Of a stretch of DNA of 64,000 nt, positions 48,858-56,098 are shown piece after piece. Position 1 is the first letter of the stretch; every line of letters begins with the position of its first letter. Source of the stretch: CAVUAT01 sp963848045. GTDB lineage: Bacteria > Actinomycetota > Thermoleophilia > Solirubrobacterales > 70-9. Location of the stretch: the NCBI GenBank assembly GCA_963848045.1, contig CAWKCC010000004.1, positions 496,001 to 560,000 on the forward strand, given 5' to 3'. A program made the position numbers and the translations under genes. The notes beneath the pieces were generated by a model that was given only the letters and a program-made list of their open reading frames with translations, made no database searches and was not told where the DNA came from.

Positions 48858-49178
48858 TCAGGATCCAGGGGGCCGGTAGTCGACCGAGAGCTTGGCCGCC
48901 TCGTCGACATCCTCCGGCGTCAGCAGCACGACGACCTCTGAGCTCGCTCCCCCGGAGCTGTTGACGGCGATCGACGCCGCCGCTGCACTCAGGTTGTCAG
49001 GCAGCTCCATCAAGACGTAGGCATCGGTCTCGCCGAACGCGAAGTAGAAGCCTTCGAGGCTCCCCCCGAGACCCTCGGCCACCTTGGCCACAGCATCCCG
49101 CCTGCTCGTTCCACCAGCGCTCTGAACGCCCTTCGCGCCCTCCGCCGTATACGACGCCTTCACCATGTACTTCGCCAC
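48858..49178 (-). CDS. GYD-domain protein
   Basis: Protein of 106 residues with the dimeric alpha/beta-barrel (ferredoxin-like) fold of the GYD family. It opens KYMVKASYTAEGAKG, has GGTSRRDAVAKVAEGLGG as helix 1, and FYFAFGETDAYVLMELPD, where the usual Gly-Tyr-Asp is here Glu-Thr-Asp-Ala-Tyr. AGGAGGCAAAC before the GTG is a strong Shine-Dalgarno sequence. Family proteins are small and uncharacterised, often near oxidative-stress genes. No operon partner. Confidence 0.85.
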   Translation of the reverse strand: MAKYMVKASYTAEGAKGVQSAGGTSRRDAVAKVAEGLGGSLEGFYFAFGETDAYVLMELPDNLSAAAASIAVNSSGGASSEVVVLLTPEDVDEAAKLSVDYRPPGS

Positions 49179-49391
49179 GTTTGCCTCCTAGTCGGAGTTT
49201 GAGACGGAAGACTCTCACACGGCGGGCTGGGCGCGCGCGCCTCCCTCTCGCGCAAAGCAGGAGAGAGCAACCATCGGGGTTCGAGTCCCGCCTACGCGTC
49301 TTCTGAGATCGCCTTGACCCCCCTAGCCGCCGCCTTGTTCTCGGCCTGCTCGCCGGAATGGGTTGGCCCGAAGGCAACCGGAGGAGTGGGG
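49179..49391. other. Intergenic region with a tRNA T-loop-like fragment
   Basis: No gene. GGGGTTCGAGTCCC (49276-49289) looks like the T arm of a tRNA but only three pairs form and no other arm is seen. GGAGGAG near the end belongs to the next gene. Confidence 0.4.
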
Positions 49392-49808
49392 ATGGCCGAC
49401 AAGAAGGACACCATGAGGCGCTTCTACGAGGAGATCTTCGGTCAGGGCAACCTCGACCTCGTCGACGAGCTGGCGACCGACGACTTCGTCGATCACGAGG
49501 AGGGGCCACCGGGCACTCCCCCGGGGAAGGAGGGCACCAAGGCCTTCGTCTCGATGTTCCGCGATGCGTTCCCCGACATCAAGGCCGAGGTCGGCGAGAT
49601 GCTGGAGGACGGGGACCTGGTCGCGGCGCGGGTGACCTTTAGTGGCACCCATGATGGCGAGTTCATGGGGGTGCCGGCGAGTGGCAAGAAGGTCTCCATC
49701 GAGACCATCGACATCGTCCGCTTCGACGGCGACCAGGTCGCCGAGCACTGGGGTGTTACCGACGCGATGGCGCTTATGCAGCAGATCGGAGCGATCCCCG
49801 AGCCGTAG
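49392..49808 (+). CDS. SnoaL-like polyketide-cyclase-fold protein (ester cyclase type)
   Basis: NTF2-like protein of 138 residues. TMRRFYEEIFGQGNLDLVDEL opens it; FVDHEEGPPGTPPGKEGTKAFVSMFR gives the DDFVDH motif; FPDIKAEVGEMLEDGDLVAARVTFSGTHDGEFMGVPASGKKV is the SnoaL-type core (given by position about 60-100); VRFDGDQVAEHWGVTD ends it. Family members bind or isomerise small molecules and are often annotated as ester cyclases; here the substrate is unknown. ATG 49392 is 6 bases after GGAGGAG. Confidence 0.85.
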   Translation: MADKKDTMRRFYEEIFGQGNLDLVDELATDDFVDHEEGPPGTPPGKEGTKAFVSMFRDAFPDIKAEVGEMLEDGDLVAARVTFSGTHDGEFMGVPASGKKVSIETIDIVRFDGDQVAEHWGVTDAMALMQQIGAIPEP

Positions 49809-49959
49809 CGACGGTCAGCCGGGCTCCTGGTTCTCGCGAACCGAGGGCTGCGAGGCGGCAGTGCTCCTTCTCGCGCAAAACAACTCGGAGGCTGCGGCCC
49901 GCCGCGCCATGCGCCAGGCGCCGCCGGAGCGGGTCCGGGAAACCGCATAGCCAAGCCGT

Positions 49960-50256
49960 TCAGTACCCCAAAGCGAACTTCGCGTCCTCGGACATCATCT
50001 CCGGGGACCACGGGGGGTCGAAGACCATCTTCGGGTGCACCTTCTCGACCCCGTCCAGCTCGCCGACGAACTCGCGCATCTGCTCGGAGACCTGCGGCCC
50101 GATCGGGCAGGCCGGTGTGGTCAGCGTGAAGGTGACGAAGACCTCGTTGTTCTCGGTCTCGACCTCGTAGACCAGCCCGAGCGAGACGAAGTCGAGCCCC
50201 AGCTCCGGGTCGATGACCTCCTCGAGCGCCTCATAGACCTGTTCCTCGGTCGGCAT
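49960..50256 (-). CDS. SufT-like DUF59/MIP18-family Fe-S maturation factor
   Basis: Protein of 98 residues. Family features are VIDPELGLDFVSLGLVYEVE, FTLTTPACPIGPQVSEQMREF with the conserved cysteine, and VKVHPKMVFDPPWSPEMMSEDAK (the DPPW-x-P-x-M ending). DUF59 proteins of the SufT type help load clusters on apoproteins and usually sit at the end of the suf operon, which here is 22 kb away and lacks it. ATG 50256 is 6 bases after TATCCT on the minus strand. Confidence 0.88.
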   Translation of the reverse strand: MPTEEQVYEALEEVIDPELGLDFVSLGLVYEVETENNEVFVTFTLTTPACPIGPQVSEQMREFVGELDGVEKVHPKMVFDPPWSPEMMSEDAKFALGY

Positions 50257-50268
50257 GCCCCAAGGATA
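50257..50268 (-). promoter_or_regulatory. Leaderless-type promoter of the DUF59 gene
   Basis: Minus strand TATCCT (50268-50263), then 6 bases to ATG 50256. Confidence 0.5.
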
Positions 50269-50340
50269 GAACCAAGGGGGTCCCGGCCGCGCTTGCGGGA
50301 CCATGGGCCGTGAGCGGGCGATCTGAGCATGCGTGGGCGT

Positions 50341-50401
50341 GGGCGTCGGATGCCCCGAGGGTTCTCTGCCGAGGCAGGTGCCCGCAGGGGCGTCCGACGC
50401 C
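50341..50401. other. Long-range stem-loop in the DUF59-fxsA intergenic region
   Basis: 50342-50356 pairs with 50387-50401: 15 consecutive pairs including one G-T, around a 30-base loop that contains a second hairpin (CTGCC-GA-GGCAG, about 50366-50377). It lies upstream of both divergent promoters, so it is not in either leader. Candidate structured RNA, or a mobile-repeat remnant. Confidence 0.45.
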
Positions 50402-50421
50402 GGCGCCCCGCGGAGCGCGGG

Positions 50422-50434
50422 TAGCCTTCTCTGA
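50422..50434 (+). promoter_or_regulatory. Leaderless-type promoter of fxsA
   Basis: TAGCCT at 50422-50427, then 7 bases to ATG 50435. Confidence 0.5.
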
Positions 50435-51046
50435 ATGGCCATGCTCGCGCTGATCGCGATCTTCATCGTCGTCCCCATCCTGGAGCTCTACGTGATCATC
50501 CAGATCGGCGGCGCGATCGGGGTGGCCCCCACGCTGCTGCTGCTGCTGATCGACAGCCTGCTCGGCGCGCTGCTGCTGCGCTCCCAGGGGCGAGCCTCCT
50601 GGATCGGCTTCAACCGCGCGATCGCGGAGAGCCGCGTACCGGGAAAGGAGATCCTCGACGGCGTGCTGGTCATCTTCGGCGGGGCGCTGTTGCTGACGCC
50701 CGGCTTCATCACCGACATCTTCGGCCTGGTGCTGCTGATCCCGCCCACCCGGGCGATCGTCAGGGGCGTCCTGAGGCGCTACGCGATCGTTCGCTTCACG
50801 GCGGGCCCGATGACGGCCGCGTGGGGCTACGGGCGGGCGCGCGGGCGCCGCGCGCAGCAGCCTCCCCCGGCAGCCGGTGATGCCGGCGCCGGGCCGGGTC
50901 GCGAGCGCGTCGGGGAGGACTTCGGCTGGACCACCCCCGAGCCCGTCGGGCCGCGCCCCGGCGACATCGAGGGATCCGCACAGGAGCTGGACGGGGAAGA
51001 AGCGCTGCCACCCGGCGACGAAGGGCGGGGCAGCTTCCCCGGATGA
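50435..51046 (+). CDS. FxsA-family membrane protein
   Basis: Membrane protein of 203 residues with three predicted helices (about 5-23, 31-48, 72-100). LIAIFIVVPILELYVIIQIGG and TLLLLLIDSLLGALLLRSQGR are the FxsA signature, and LLLTPGFITDIFGLVLLIPP the last helix. FxsA suppresses F-plasmid-mediated exclusion of phage T7 in E. coli; the cellular role is unclear. The tail (about 130-203) is Pro/Gly/acidic and extends beyond the family norm. It overlaps the next gene by ATGA. Confidence 0.88.
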   Translation: MAMLALIAIFIVVPILELYVIIQIGGAIGVAPTLLLLLIDSLLGALLLRSQGRASWIGFNRAIAESRVPGKEILDGVLVIFGGALLLTPGFITDIFGLVLLIPPTRAIVRGVLRRYAIVRFTAGPMTAAWGYGRARGRRAQQPPPAAGDAGAGPGRERVGEDFGWTTPEPVGPRPGDIEGSAQELDGEEALPPGDEGRGSFPG

Positions 51047-51768
51047 GCGGGCTCGGCGAGCTGGTCTGCGGGTTCGGTGACGAGGTGACGGCGCTCGCCG
51101 GCGTCGCCTGGCACCTCGGGGGGTCGACCGGGGGCGTCTTGTGCGCCGAGGGGTCGAGCGCGGCCGCCGAGGCCGAGATCGAGGATCGCGGCGACTCGCT
51201 GCGGCTGACGCTGACCGCGGGTGGCACATCGGCTGAGATCGCCTTCTCCCCCCGGGCTCGGGCGGCGTCACTGCCTGGCGCGGAAGGGGGCCGGCCTTCG
51301 GCCCTGCTCTGCACCGCCACCGCGCGTGTGGCGGAGGGCGACGCAGGCGGGGAGATCGAATGCCGGGGCCAGATCACCCGCTGGGAGGGCGACCCGGCCG
51401 AGGGCGCCGGGATCTTGCGCCACCTCTCGATCCCGGCGGCCGAAGGTTCCCTGATCCTGGTGATCTCGCGAGGCCCCGGCGACGACCACGCTTCGGAGGC
51501 CACCGGCGCCTGGCTGATCGACCCCGAACGCGGCGCAAGCGCCTTCGGCGAGTCGCTGCTCTCGACGCAGTACGACGCGTCCGGGGGCCTGACGCGCGCG
51601 GGCCTGGAGCTCTGGCCCGCGGCCGACAGCGACGCCCCGCCCACCCGGGCGGCGGGCACGACCGTGGGCGCAGCCGCGGTCGGCGAGGGCGCGATCTCGG
51701 CCGCCCTGATGCGGACCTCGGCCGAGGGCAGCGAGGGCCTCGGCAGCTACCTGCTGTGGCGCGCATGA
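51043..51768 (+). CDS. Uncharacterised protein (actinobacterial, unknown fold)
   Basis: I do not recognise the family. 241 residues, soluble, no signal peptide. It is rich in Gly/Ala/Ser and beta-strand patterns: VTALAGVAWHLGGS near the start, CRGQITRWEGDPAEGAGILRHLSIP (position about 105-129), and LAAL-type strands later; WLIDPERGASAFGESLLSTQYD near residue 160 is the most distinctive run. There is no known motif for catalysis. It overlaps FxsA (ATGA) and the HAD gene (ATGA), so the three are translated in step and may act together. Confidence 0.6.
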   Translation: MSGLGELVCGFGDEVTALAGVAWHLGGSTGGVLCAEGSSAAAEAEIEDRGDSLRLTLTAGGTSAEIAFSPRARAASLPGAEGGRPSALLCTATARVAEGDAGGEIECRGQITRWEGDPAEGAGILRHLSIPAAEGSLILVISRGPGDDHASEATGAWLIDPERGASAFGESLLSTQYDASGGLTRAGLELWPAADSDAPPTRAAGTTVGAAAVGEGAISAALMRTSAEGSEGLGSYLLWRA

Positions 51769-52442
51769 GCCCCGCGCCCGGCCCCGAGGGCGACGGCATC
51801 GGCGTAGTGATCTCCGATTTCGGCGGCGTGCTGACCACGCCCCTGATCGAGTCCTTCGCCGCGGTCCAGGATCGCACCGGCATCCCCTTCCAGGAGCTCG
51901 GCAAGGCGATGGGCCGGATCGAGGCTGCCGACGGCAGGCACCCCCTGTTCGAGCTGGAGACCGGGCGGATCACCGAGGTCGACTTCCTCGAGCGCCTCGG
52001 CGCGGAGCTCGAGCCAGTGCTCGGCCACAGGCCCGAGATGCACCGCTTCGGGGAGATCTACTTCGAGGCGCTTCACCCCAACGAGCCGATGATCGCGCTG
52101 ATGCGGGAGTTGAAGTCAGCCGGGCTTCGGATGGCGATGCTGACCAACAACGTCAGGGAGTGGGAGCCGAGATGGCGCTCGATGCTGCCGGTGGACGAGA
52201 TCTTCGAGCTGGTCGTGGACTCGGCCTTCGTCGGCTGCCGCAAGCCCGACCCCGAGATCTACGAGCTCACGCTCGAGCGCCTTGGCCCCGTCGCCCCCGA
52301 AAGCTGCCTGTTCATCGACGACATCGAGCCCAATGTCGACACCGCACGGGCTCTCGGCCTCTCGGCCGTGCACTACCGCTCCAACGAGCAGGCCATTCCG
52401 GAGATCCGCAGCGTCCTCTCGCAACCACCCTCCGGCAGCTGA
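51765..52442 (+). CDS. HAD-superfamily hydrolase (subfamily IA-like)
   Basis: Phosphatase-fold protein of 225 residues. Motif I ISDFGGVLTTP has the nucleophile Asp but Gly in place of the usual second Asp, as in several IA members; motif II is LTNNVREW, motif III K in GCRKPDPEIY, motif IV FIDDIEPNVDTARAL. A cap of about 80 residues follows motif I. Substrate is unknown; may act on a sugar phosphate or nucleotide. ATG overlaps the preceding stop. Confidence 0.85.
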   Translation: MSPAPGPEGDGIGVVISDFGGVLTTPLIESFAAVQDRTGIPFQELGKAMGRIEAADGRHPLFELETGRITEVDFLERLGAELEPVLGHRPEMHRFGEIYFEALHPNEPMIALMRELKSAGLRMAMLTNNVREWEPRWRSMLPVDEIFELVVDSAFVGCRKPDPEIYELTLERLGPVAPESCLFIDDIEPNVDTARALGLSAVHYRSNEQAIPEIRSVLSQPPSGS

Positions 52443-52452
52443 GGCGACCGCC

Positions 52453-52908
52453 TCAGTTGTCGGAGCCCGCGCGATCCCAGATGTAGAGCTCCGTCGCCTC
52501 GCGGGCCAGCTCCATCAAGCGGGGCTCGGACAGCCACTCGAGCACGGTCTCGAGCGCACGCTCCTCGCTGATGCCCTCCTCGAAAGCCTCCTCGCCGCGG
52601 AAGCCGGCTGCGAGCTTCAGCGCCTCGCGGCGGTGCTCTCCGAGCGAGTCGAAGGCGCCCATCAGGAAGTCGCGGTTGGGAAGCGGCTGGCCGACCTCCA
52701 AGGAGCCGTGCCAGGCCGCGAGCATCGAGATGTCGTGCTCGTCGAGCTCGGAGATCGCCTTTGCGTAATGCTCCTCGAGCTCGGGCTCGGGGATCTCGTC
52801 GACCCAGGCGCGCACGGCCTCACCGAGCAACTGGCGGCGGGCCTCGCGGCCGACGGAATCGGCGATCGCGCGGATCGCATCGGCTGGGTCTACGAAACAG
52901 AGTGTCAT
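52453..52908 (-). CDS. Uncharacterised helical, acidic protein
   Basis: I do not recognise it. 151 residues, soluble, strongly acidic, predicted all-helical; DPADAIRAIADSVGREARRQ at the start, EEHYAKAISELDEHDISML, HRREALKLAAGFRGEEAFEEG and LYIWDRAG at the end. It converges on the HAD gene with 10 bases between and faces the AddB-like gene. GAGGGA lies before the ATG as a weak ribosome site. No conserved motif is visible. Confidence 0.5.
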   Translation of the reverse strand: MTLCFVDPADAIRAIADSVGREARRQLLGEAVRAWVDEIPEPELEEHYAKAISELDEHDISMLAAWHGSLEVGQPLPNRDFLMGAFDSLGEHRREALKLAAGFRGEEAFEEGISEERALETVLEWLSEPRLMELAREATELYIWDRAGSDN

Positions 52909-53016
52909 GTCAGATCAGGTCCCTCGTCGGTGACTTTCGGTGAGTGAGCGCGGGCAAAGATAGAGTCGCCCCCCGACGGCAAAACCGACGCGCGGGTTTC
53001 CGCGCGTTATGCGCAC

Positions 53017-53029
53017 TACGGTGGGAACC
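53017..53029 (+). promoter_or_regulatory. Leaderless-type promoter of the AddAB-like operon
   Basis: TACGGT at 53017-53022, then 7 bases to GTG 53030; the in-frame ATG 53009 lies upstream of this -10. Confidence 0.5.
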
Positions 53030-56000
53030 GTGACGCTGAGCCTGATCGTCGGACCCCCCAACTCCGGACGCACCGGCGCGGTGCTGGAGGGCTTCCGGGC
53101 GGCTCTCGCCCGCGACCCGGTTTTGGTCGTGCCGACCCTCGACGACGTCGAGCGCTTCGAGCGCGAGCTGACCGCTGGAGAAGGTGCCGTGCTGGGCGCG
53201 ACGGTGTGCAACTTCGAGCGGCTCTTCGGCCTGGTGGCGAATGCCACGGGGCTCCTGGGGCGCCCGTCGCTGAGCCCGGTCCAGCGCCGCCAGGTGGTCC
53301 GCGAGGCGGTCGAGCGCGCGCCCGCCCTGCGGCTGCTCGCGGCCTCGGCGAAACAGGCCGGGTTCGCCCCTGCGCTGGACGATCTGATCGGCGACCTGCA
53401 GTCGGCTCTCGTCGATCCGGCCACCCTGCGCCAGCGGGCCGGCGAGGCCGGACCGTATGAGGCCGAGATCGCCTCGCTCTACTCGTCCTACTGCGCGGTC
53501 CGCGACGAGCTCGGGCTGGCGGACGCCCACTCGCTCGCGGTGGCGGCGATCGCCGCGCTCCGCGCCCACCCCGAGACGTGGGCGGCGCGCCCGGTCTTCC
53601 TCTACGGGTTCGACGATCTCAGCGTGGAGCAGCTCGAGTTGGTGCGCGAGCTCTCGCGGGCCGCGAGCGTGACCGTCGCCCTGCCCTGGGAGGACCGCGC
53701 CGTGCTCACCGATGCCCGCGGCCGCCTGTTCAGCGAGCTTCGTGAGACCGGGGCCGTCGCGACCACCGAGCTCGAGCCCGATCCCTCCAACACCGCCAGC
53801 CGCACGCTGTATGAGCTGGAGCGGCGCTTCGGGGAGCCGCCCGGCAGCGGCGAGGCGATCGCCAACGACGGTGGCCTGGCCCTGCTGGCCTCGGCCGGAG
53901 AGCTGGCCGAGTCCGAATCGGTCGGCTCCGAGGTCGCGCGGCTGCTCGACGGGGGCGTCCCGGCCGGCGAGGTGGCGATCGTCCTGCGCCAGCCCGAGCG
54001 TCAGGGCCCGCTCTACCGGCTGGTGCTCGAGCGCTTCGGAATCCCGGCGGCCGTCCAGGCGGACCTGGACGTGACCCGGACGCTGACGGGCGCGGGCCTG
54101 CTGGCGCTGCTGGAGGCGGCCGTGGGACGACGGCGGGCCTCCGACGTGCTGGCCTACCTCCGCACCCCGGGGATCGAGTCGCCCTCCAGGGTCGACTGGT
54201 TCGAGCGCCGCCTGCGCCGGGGCAGGATGCGAAGCGCCGACGAGGCCCTCGACGACTGGCACGAAGGCGACCGGCGCGAGCTCAGGGAGGTGGAGCGGTT
54301 GCGAGCCGCCGCAGCGGGGAGCGAGCTGCTGCTCGAGGCCGCCCGCCAGGCACGCTGGATCGCCGAGGGCGCCGTACGCGGCCAGGGCGCGCCGCCCGGC
54401 GAGGACCGCTCGCTGGAGCTGCGAGCGGGCGCCGAGATCGAGCGCTGCCTGCTGGAGCTCGCTGACCTGAGCCTGCCCATGGACGCAGGGCAGCTCGTCT
54501 CGGTCCTGGGCGAGCTCACCGTACCGCTCTGGCGGGGACCGACCGAGGGCCGCGTGCGGGTGATCAGCCCCTATCGCGCTCGCGCCCGGCGCGTGCGGCA
54601 CATGTTCATCTGCTCGCTGCAGGACGGGGAGTTCCCACGGCGCGACACCGGTGGGGGGCTGCTGCTCTCGGACGAGGCCCGCGCCGCCCTGGCGCTGCGC
54701 CCGCGGGTCAACGCCGAGCTGGAGGACCGCTACCTGTTCGCCCTCGCCCTCTCCAGGCCGCAGGAGAAGCTCTGGCTCTCGTGGCGCTCGGCGGACGACG
54801 AGGGCAAGGCGACATCGCGCTCCCCGTTCGTGGACAGGGTCCGGGAGCTGCTCGATCCCCCGCTGCCGGAGGGGCTCGAGGAGCGCGACGAGGCACTATC
54901 GGCCGAGGCAAGCGGACGCGGCCTCGGAGAGTCGGTGTTCGCGCTGGGCCGGGCGCCCAGCCGCGACGAGCTCGCGCGCTCGCTGGCGGCCCGGGTGGGC
55001 CACTCGCCGGGCGCGCCGGCGGACGGGGACGGCGACGGGCTGGCGACGCTCGAGCCCGAGGCGCGCGAGCGGATCGCCGCGAGACTCGCGACAGCCGCAG
55101 AGCAGGCCGCGCCGGAGCGGCTCAAGCCCGGGCCGCTCGCCGTGCCCGCGGTGCTGGAGGGGATGCGCTCGAAACGCGTGTTCGGGCCCTCGACGCTCGA
55201 GCGCTACGCCGAATGCCCCTACCGGTGGTTCGTGGACCACGAGCTGCAGCCGAAGCGGATAGATCCCGACGACGCGACCATGACGGCGGGCCAGGTCGCC
55301 CACCGGGTCCTGGAGCGCCTCTATCGCGACCAGCCCGGCGACCAGCCGCGACCCACACCCGCCACCCTCGACGCGTGGCGGCGACGGGCGAGCGAGCTGG
55401 TCGGCGAGCTCGGCGATCGGGCCCTGCCGCGCGATCATCCCGACACGGCCGCCACCCTGCGGCGGGTCGAGGGGCTGGTGCTCGCCTTCCTCGCCGACGA
55501 GGCCTCGGCCTCGGTCCCCTTCTTGCCCGATCCGAAGCTGGCCGAGGCCGGCTTCGGCTTCGACGACGACGACAGGCCGGCCCTCCCGATCGCTGAGGGG
55601 GCGGGGATCCACGGCCGGATCGACCGGATCGACATCGGCCCGAACGGAGAGGCCCTGGTCCAGGACTACAAGTCGGGGAAGAAGGTCGACGGCGGCAGGG
55701 AGATGGCGGGGCGCGGCAAGCTCCAGCTCCAGCTCTACCTGCTGGCGGTGAGGGAGCTCTGGGAATTGGAGCTCGCCGGCGGCCTCTACCGGGCACTGGG
55801 CGCCACCAACGACGCAGCCCGCCGGCCGCACGGGCTGCTGCGAAAGCAGCTTCAGGGCGAGCTTGAGGATCTGGGCCCCCGGCCCAACGACCACCTCGCG
55901 GACGAGGACTTCGAGCTGGCGCTCGCCGAGGCGAGAGATCAGGCCGCCGGAATCGCGACCGCGATCCAGGCAGGCGAGATCGGCCGGCGCCCGCTGGGCG

Positions 56001-56098
56001 GCCGCTGCCCGCCCTACTGCGGCTTCCAGCCGATCTGCCGGCGCGAGCGCGGGCTGCCCGACGAGGAGCCGGGCACCGAGGAGGACTCCGAGGAGTGA
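53030..56098 (+). CDS. AddB-like helicase/PD-(D/E)xK nuclease
   Basis: DNA-repair protein of 1022 residues, partner of the following AddA-like helicase in double-strand-break end resection. Front part is UvrD-like but the Walker A at residues 8-15 is GPPNSGRT, with Arg where Lys is needed, so its ATPase is probably dead. C-terminal RecB-like nuclease: FGPSTLERYAECPYRWF, then GIHGRIDRIDIGPNGEALVQDYKSGK (Asp, and Asp-x-Lys near residue 875) and QLQLYLL. Cysteines in AECPYRW and RCPPYCGFQPIC make the [4Fe-4S] staple of AddB nucleases. GTG 53030 is chosen by its leaderless promoter; GTGA overlap with the next gene. Confidence 0.85.
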   Translation: MTLSLIVGPPNSGRTGAVLEGFRAALARDPVLVVPTLDDVERFERELTAGEGAVLGATVCNFERLFGLVANATGLLGRPSLSPVQRRQVVREAVERAPALRLLAASAKQAGFAPALDDLIGDLQSALVDPATLRQRAGEAGPYEAEIASLYSSYCAVRDELGLADAHSLAVAAIAALRAHPETWAARPVFLYGFDDLSVEQLELVRELSRAASVTVALPWEDRAVLTDARGRLFSELRETGAVATTELEPDPSNTASRTLYELERRFGEPPGSGEAIANDGGLALLASAGELAESESVGSEVARLLDGGVPAGEVAIVLRQPERQGPLYRLVLERFGIPAAVQADLDVTRTLTGAGLLALLEAAVGRRRASDVLAYLRTPGIESPSRVDWFERRLRRGRMRSADEALDDWHEGDRRELREVERLRAAAAGSELLLEAARQARWIAEGAVRGQGAPPGEDRSLELRAGAEIERCLLELADLSLPMDAGQLVSVLGELTVPLWRGPTEGRVRVISPYRARARRVRHMFICSLQDGEFPRRDTGGGLLLSDEARAALALRPRVNAELEDRYLFALALSRPQEKLWLSWRSADDEGKATSRSPFVDRVRELLDPPLPEGLEERDEALSAEASGRGLGESVFALGRAPSRDELARSLAARVGHSPGAPADGDGDGLATLEPEARERIAARLATAAEQAAPERLKPGPLAVPAVLEGMRSKRVFGPSTLERYAECPYRWFVDHELQPKRIDPDDATMTAGQVAHRVLERLYRDQPGDQPRPTPATLDAWRRRASELVGELGDRALPRDHPDTAATLRRVEGLVLAFLADEASASVPFLPDPKLAEAGFGFDDDDRPALPIAEGAGIHGRIDRIDIGPNGEALVQDYKSGKKVDGGREMAGRGKLQLQLYLLAVRELWELELAGGLYRALGATNDAARRPHGLLRKQLQGELEDLGPRPNDHLADEDFELALAEARDQAAGIATAIQAGEIGRRPLGGRCPPYCGFQPICRRERGLPDEEPGTEEDSEE

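Noticed and set aside
49270..49300. tRNA-like T-arm sequence GGTTCGAGTCCC
   Set aside because: Only three base pairs and no other tRNA arm; chance or a very old fragment.
53009..53029. ATG 53009 as the start of the AddB-like gene
   Set aside because: It precedes the TACGGT -10 and adds residues outside the conserved P-loop start.
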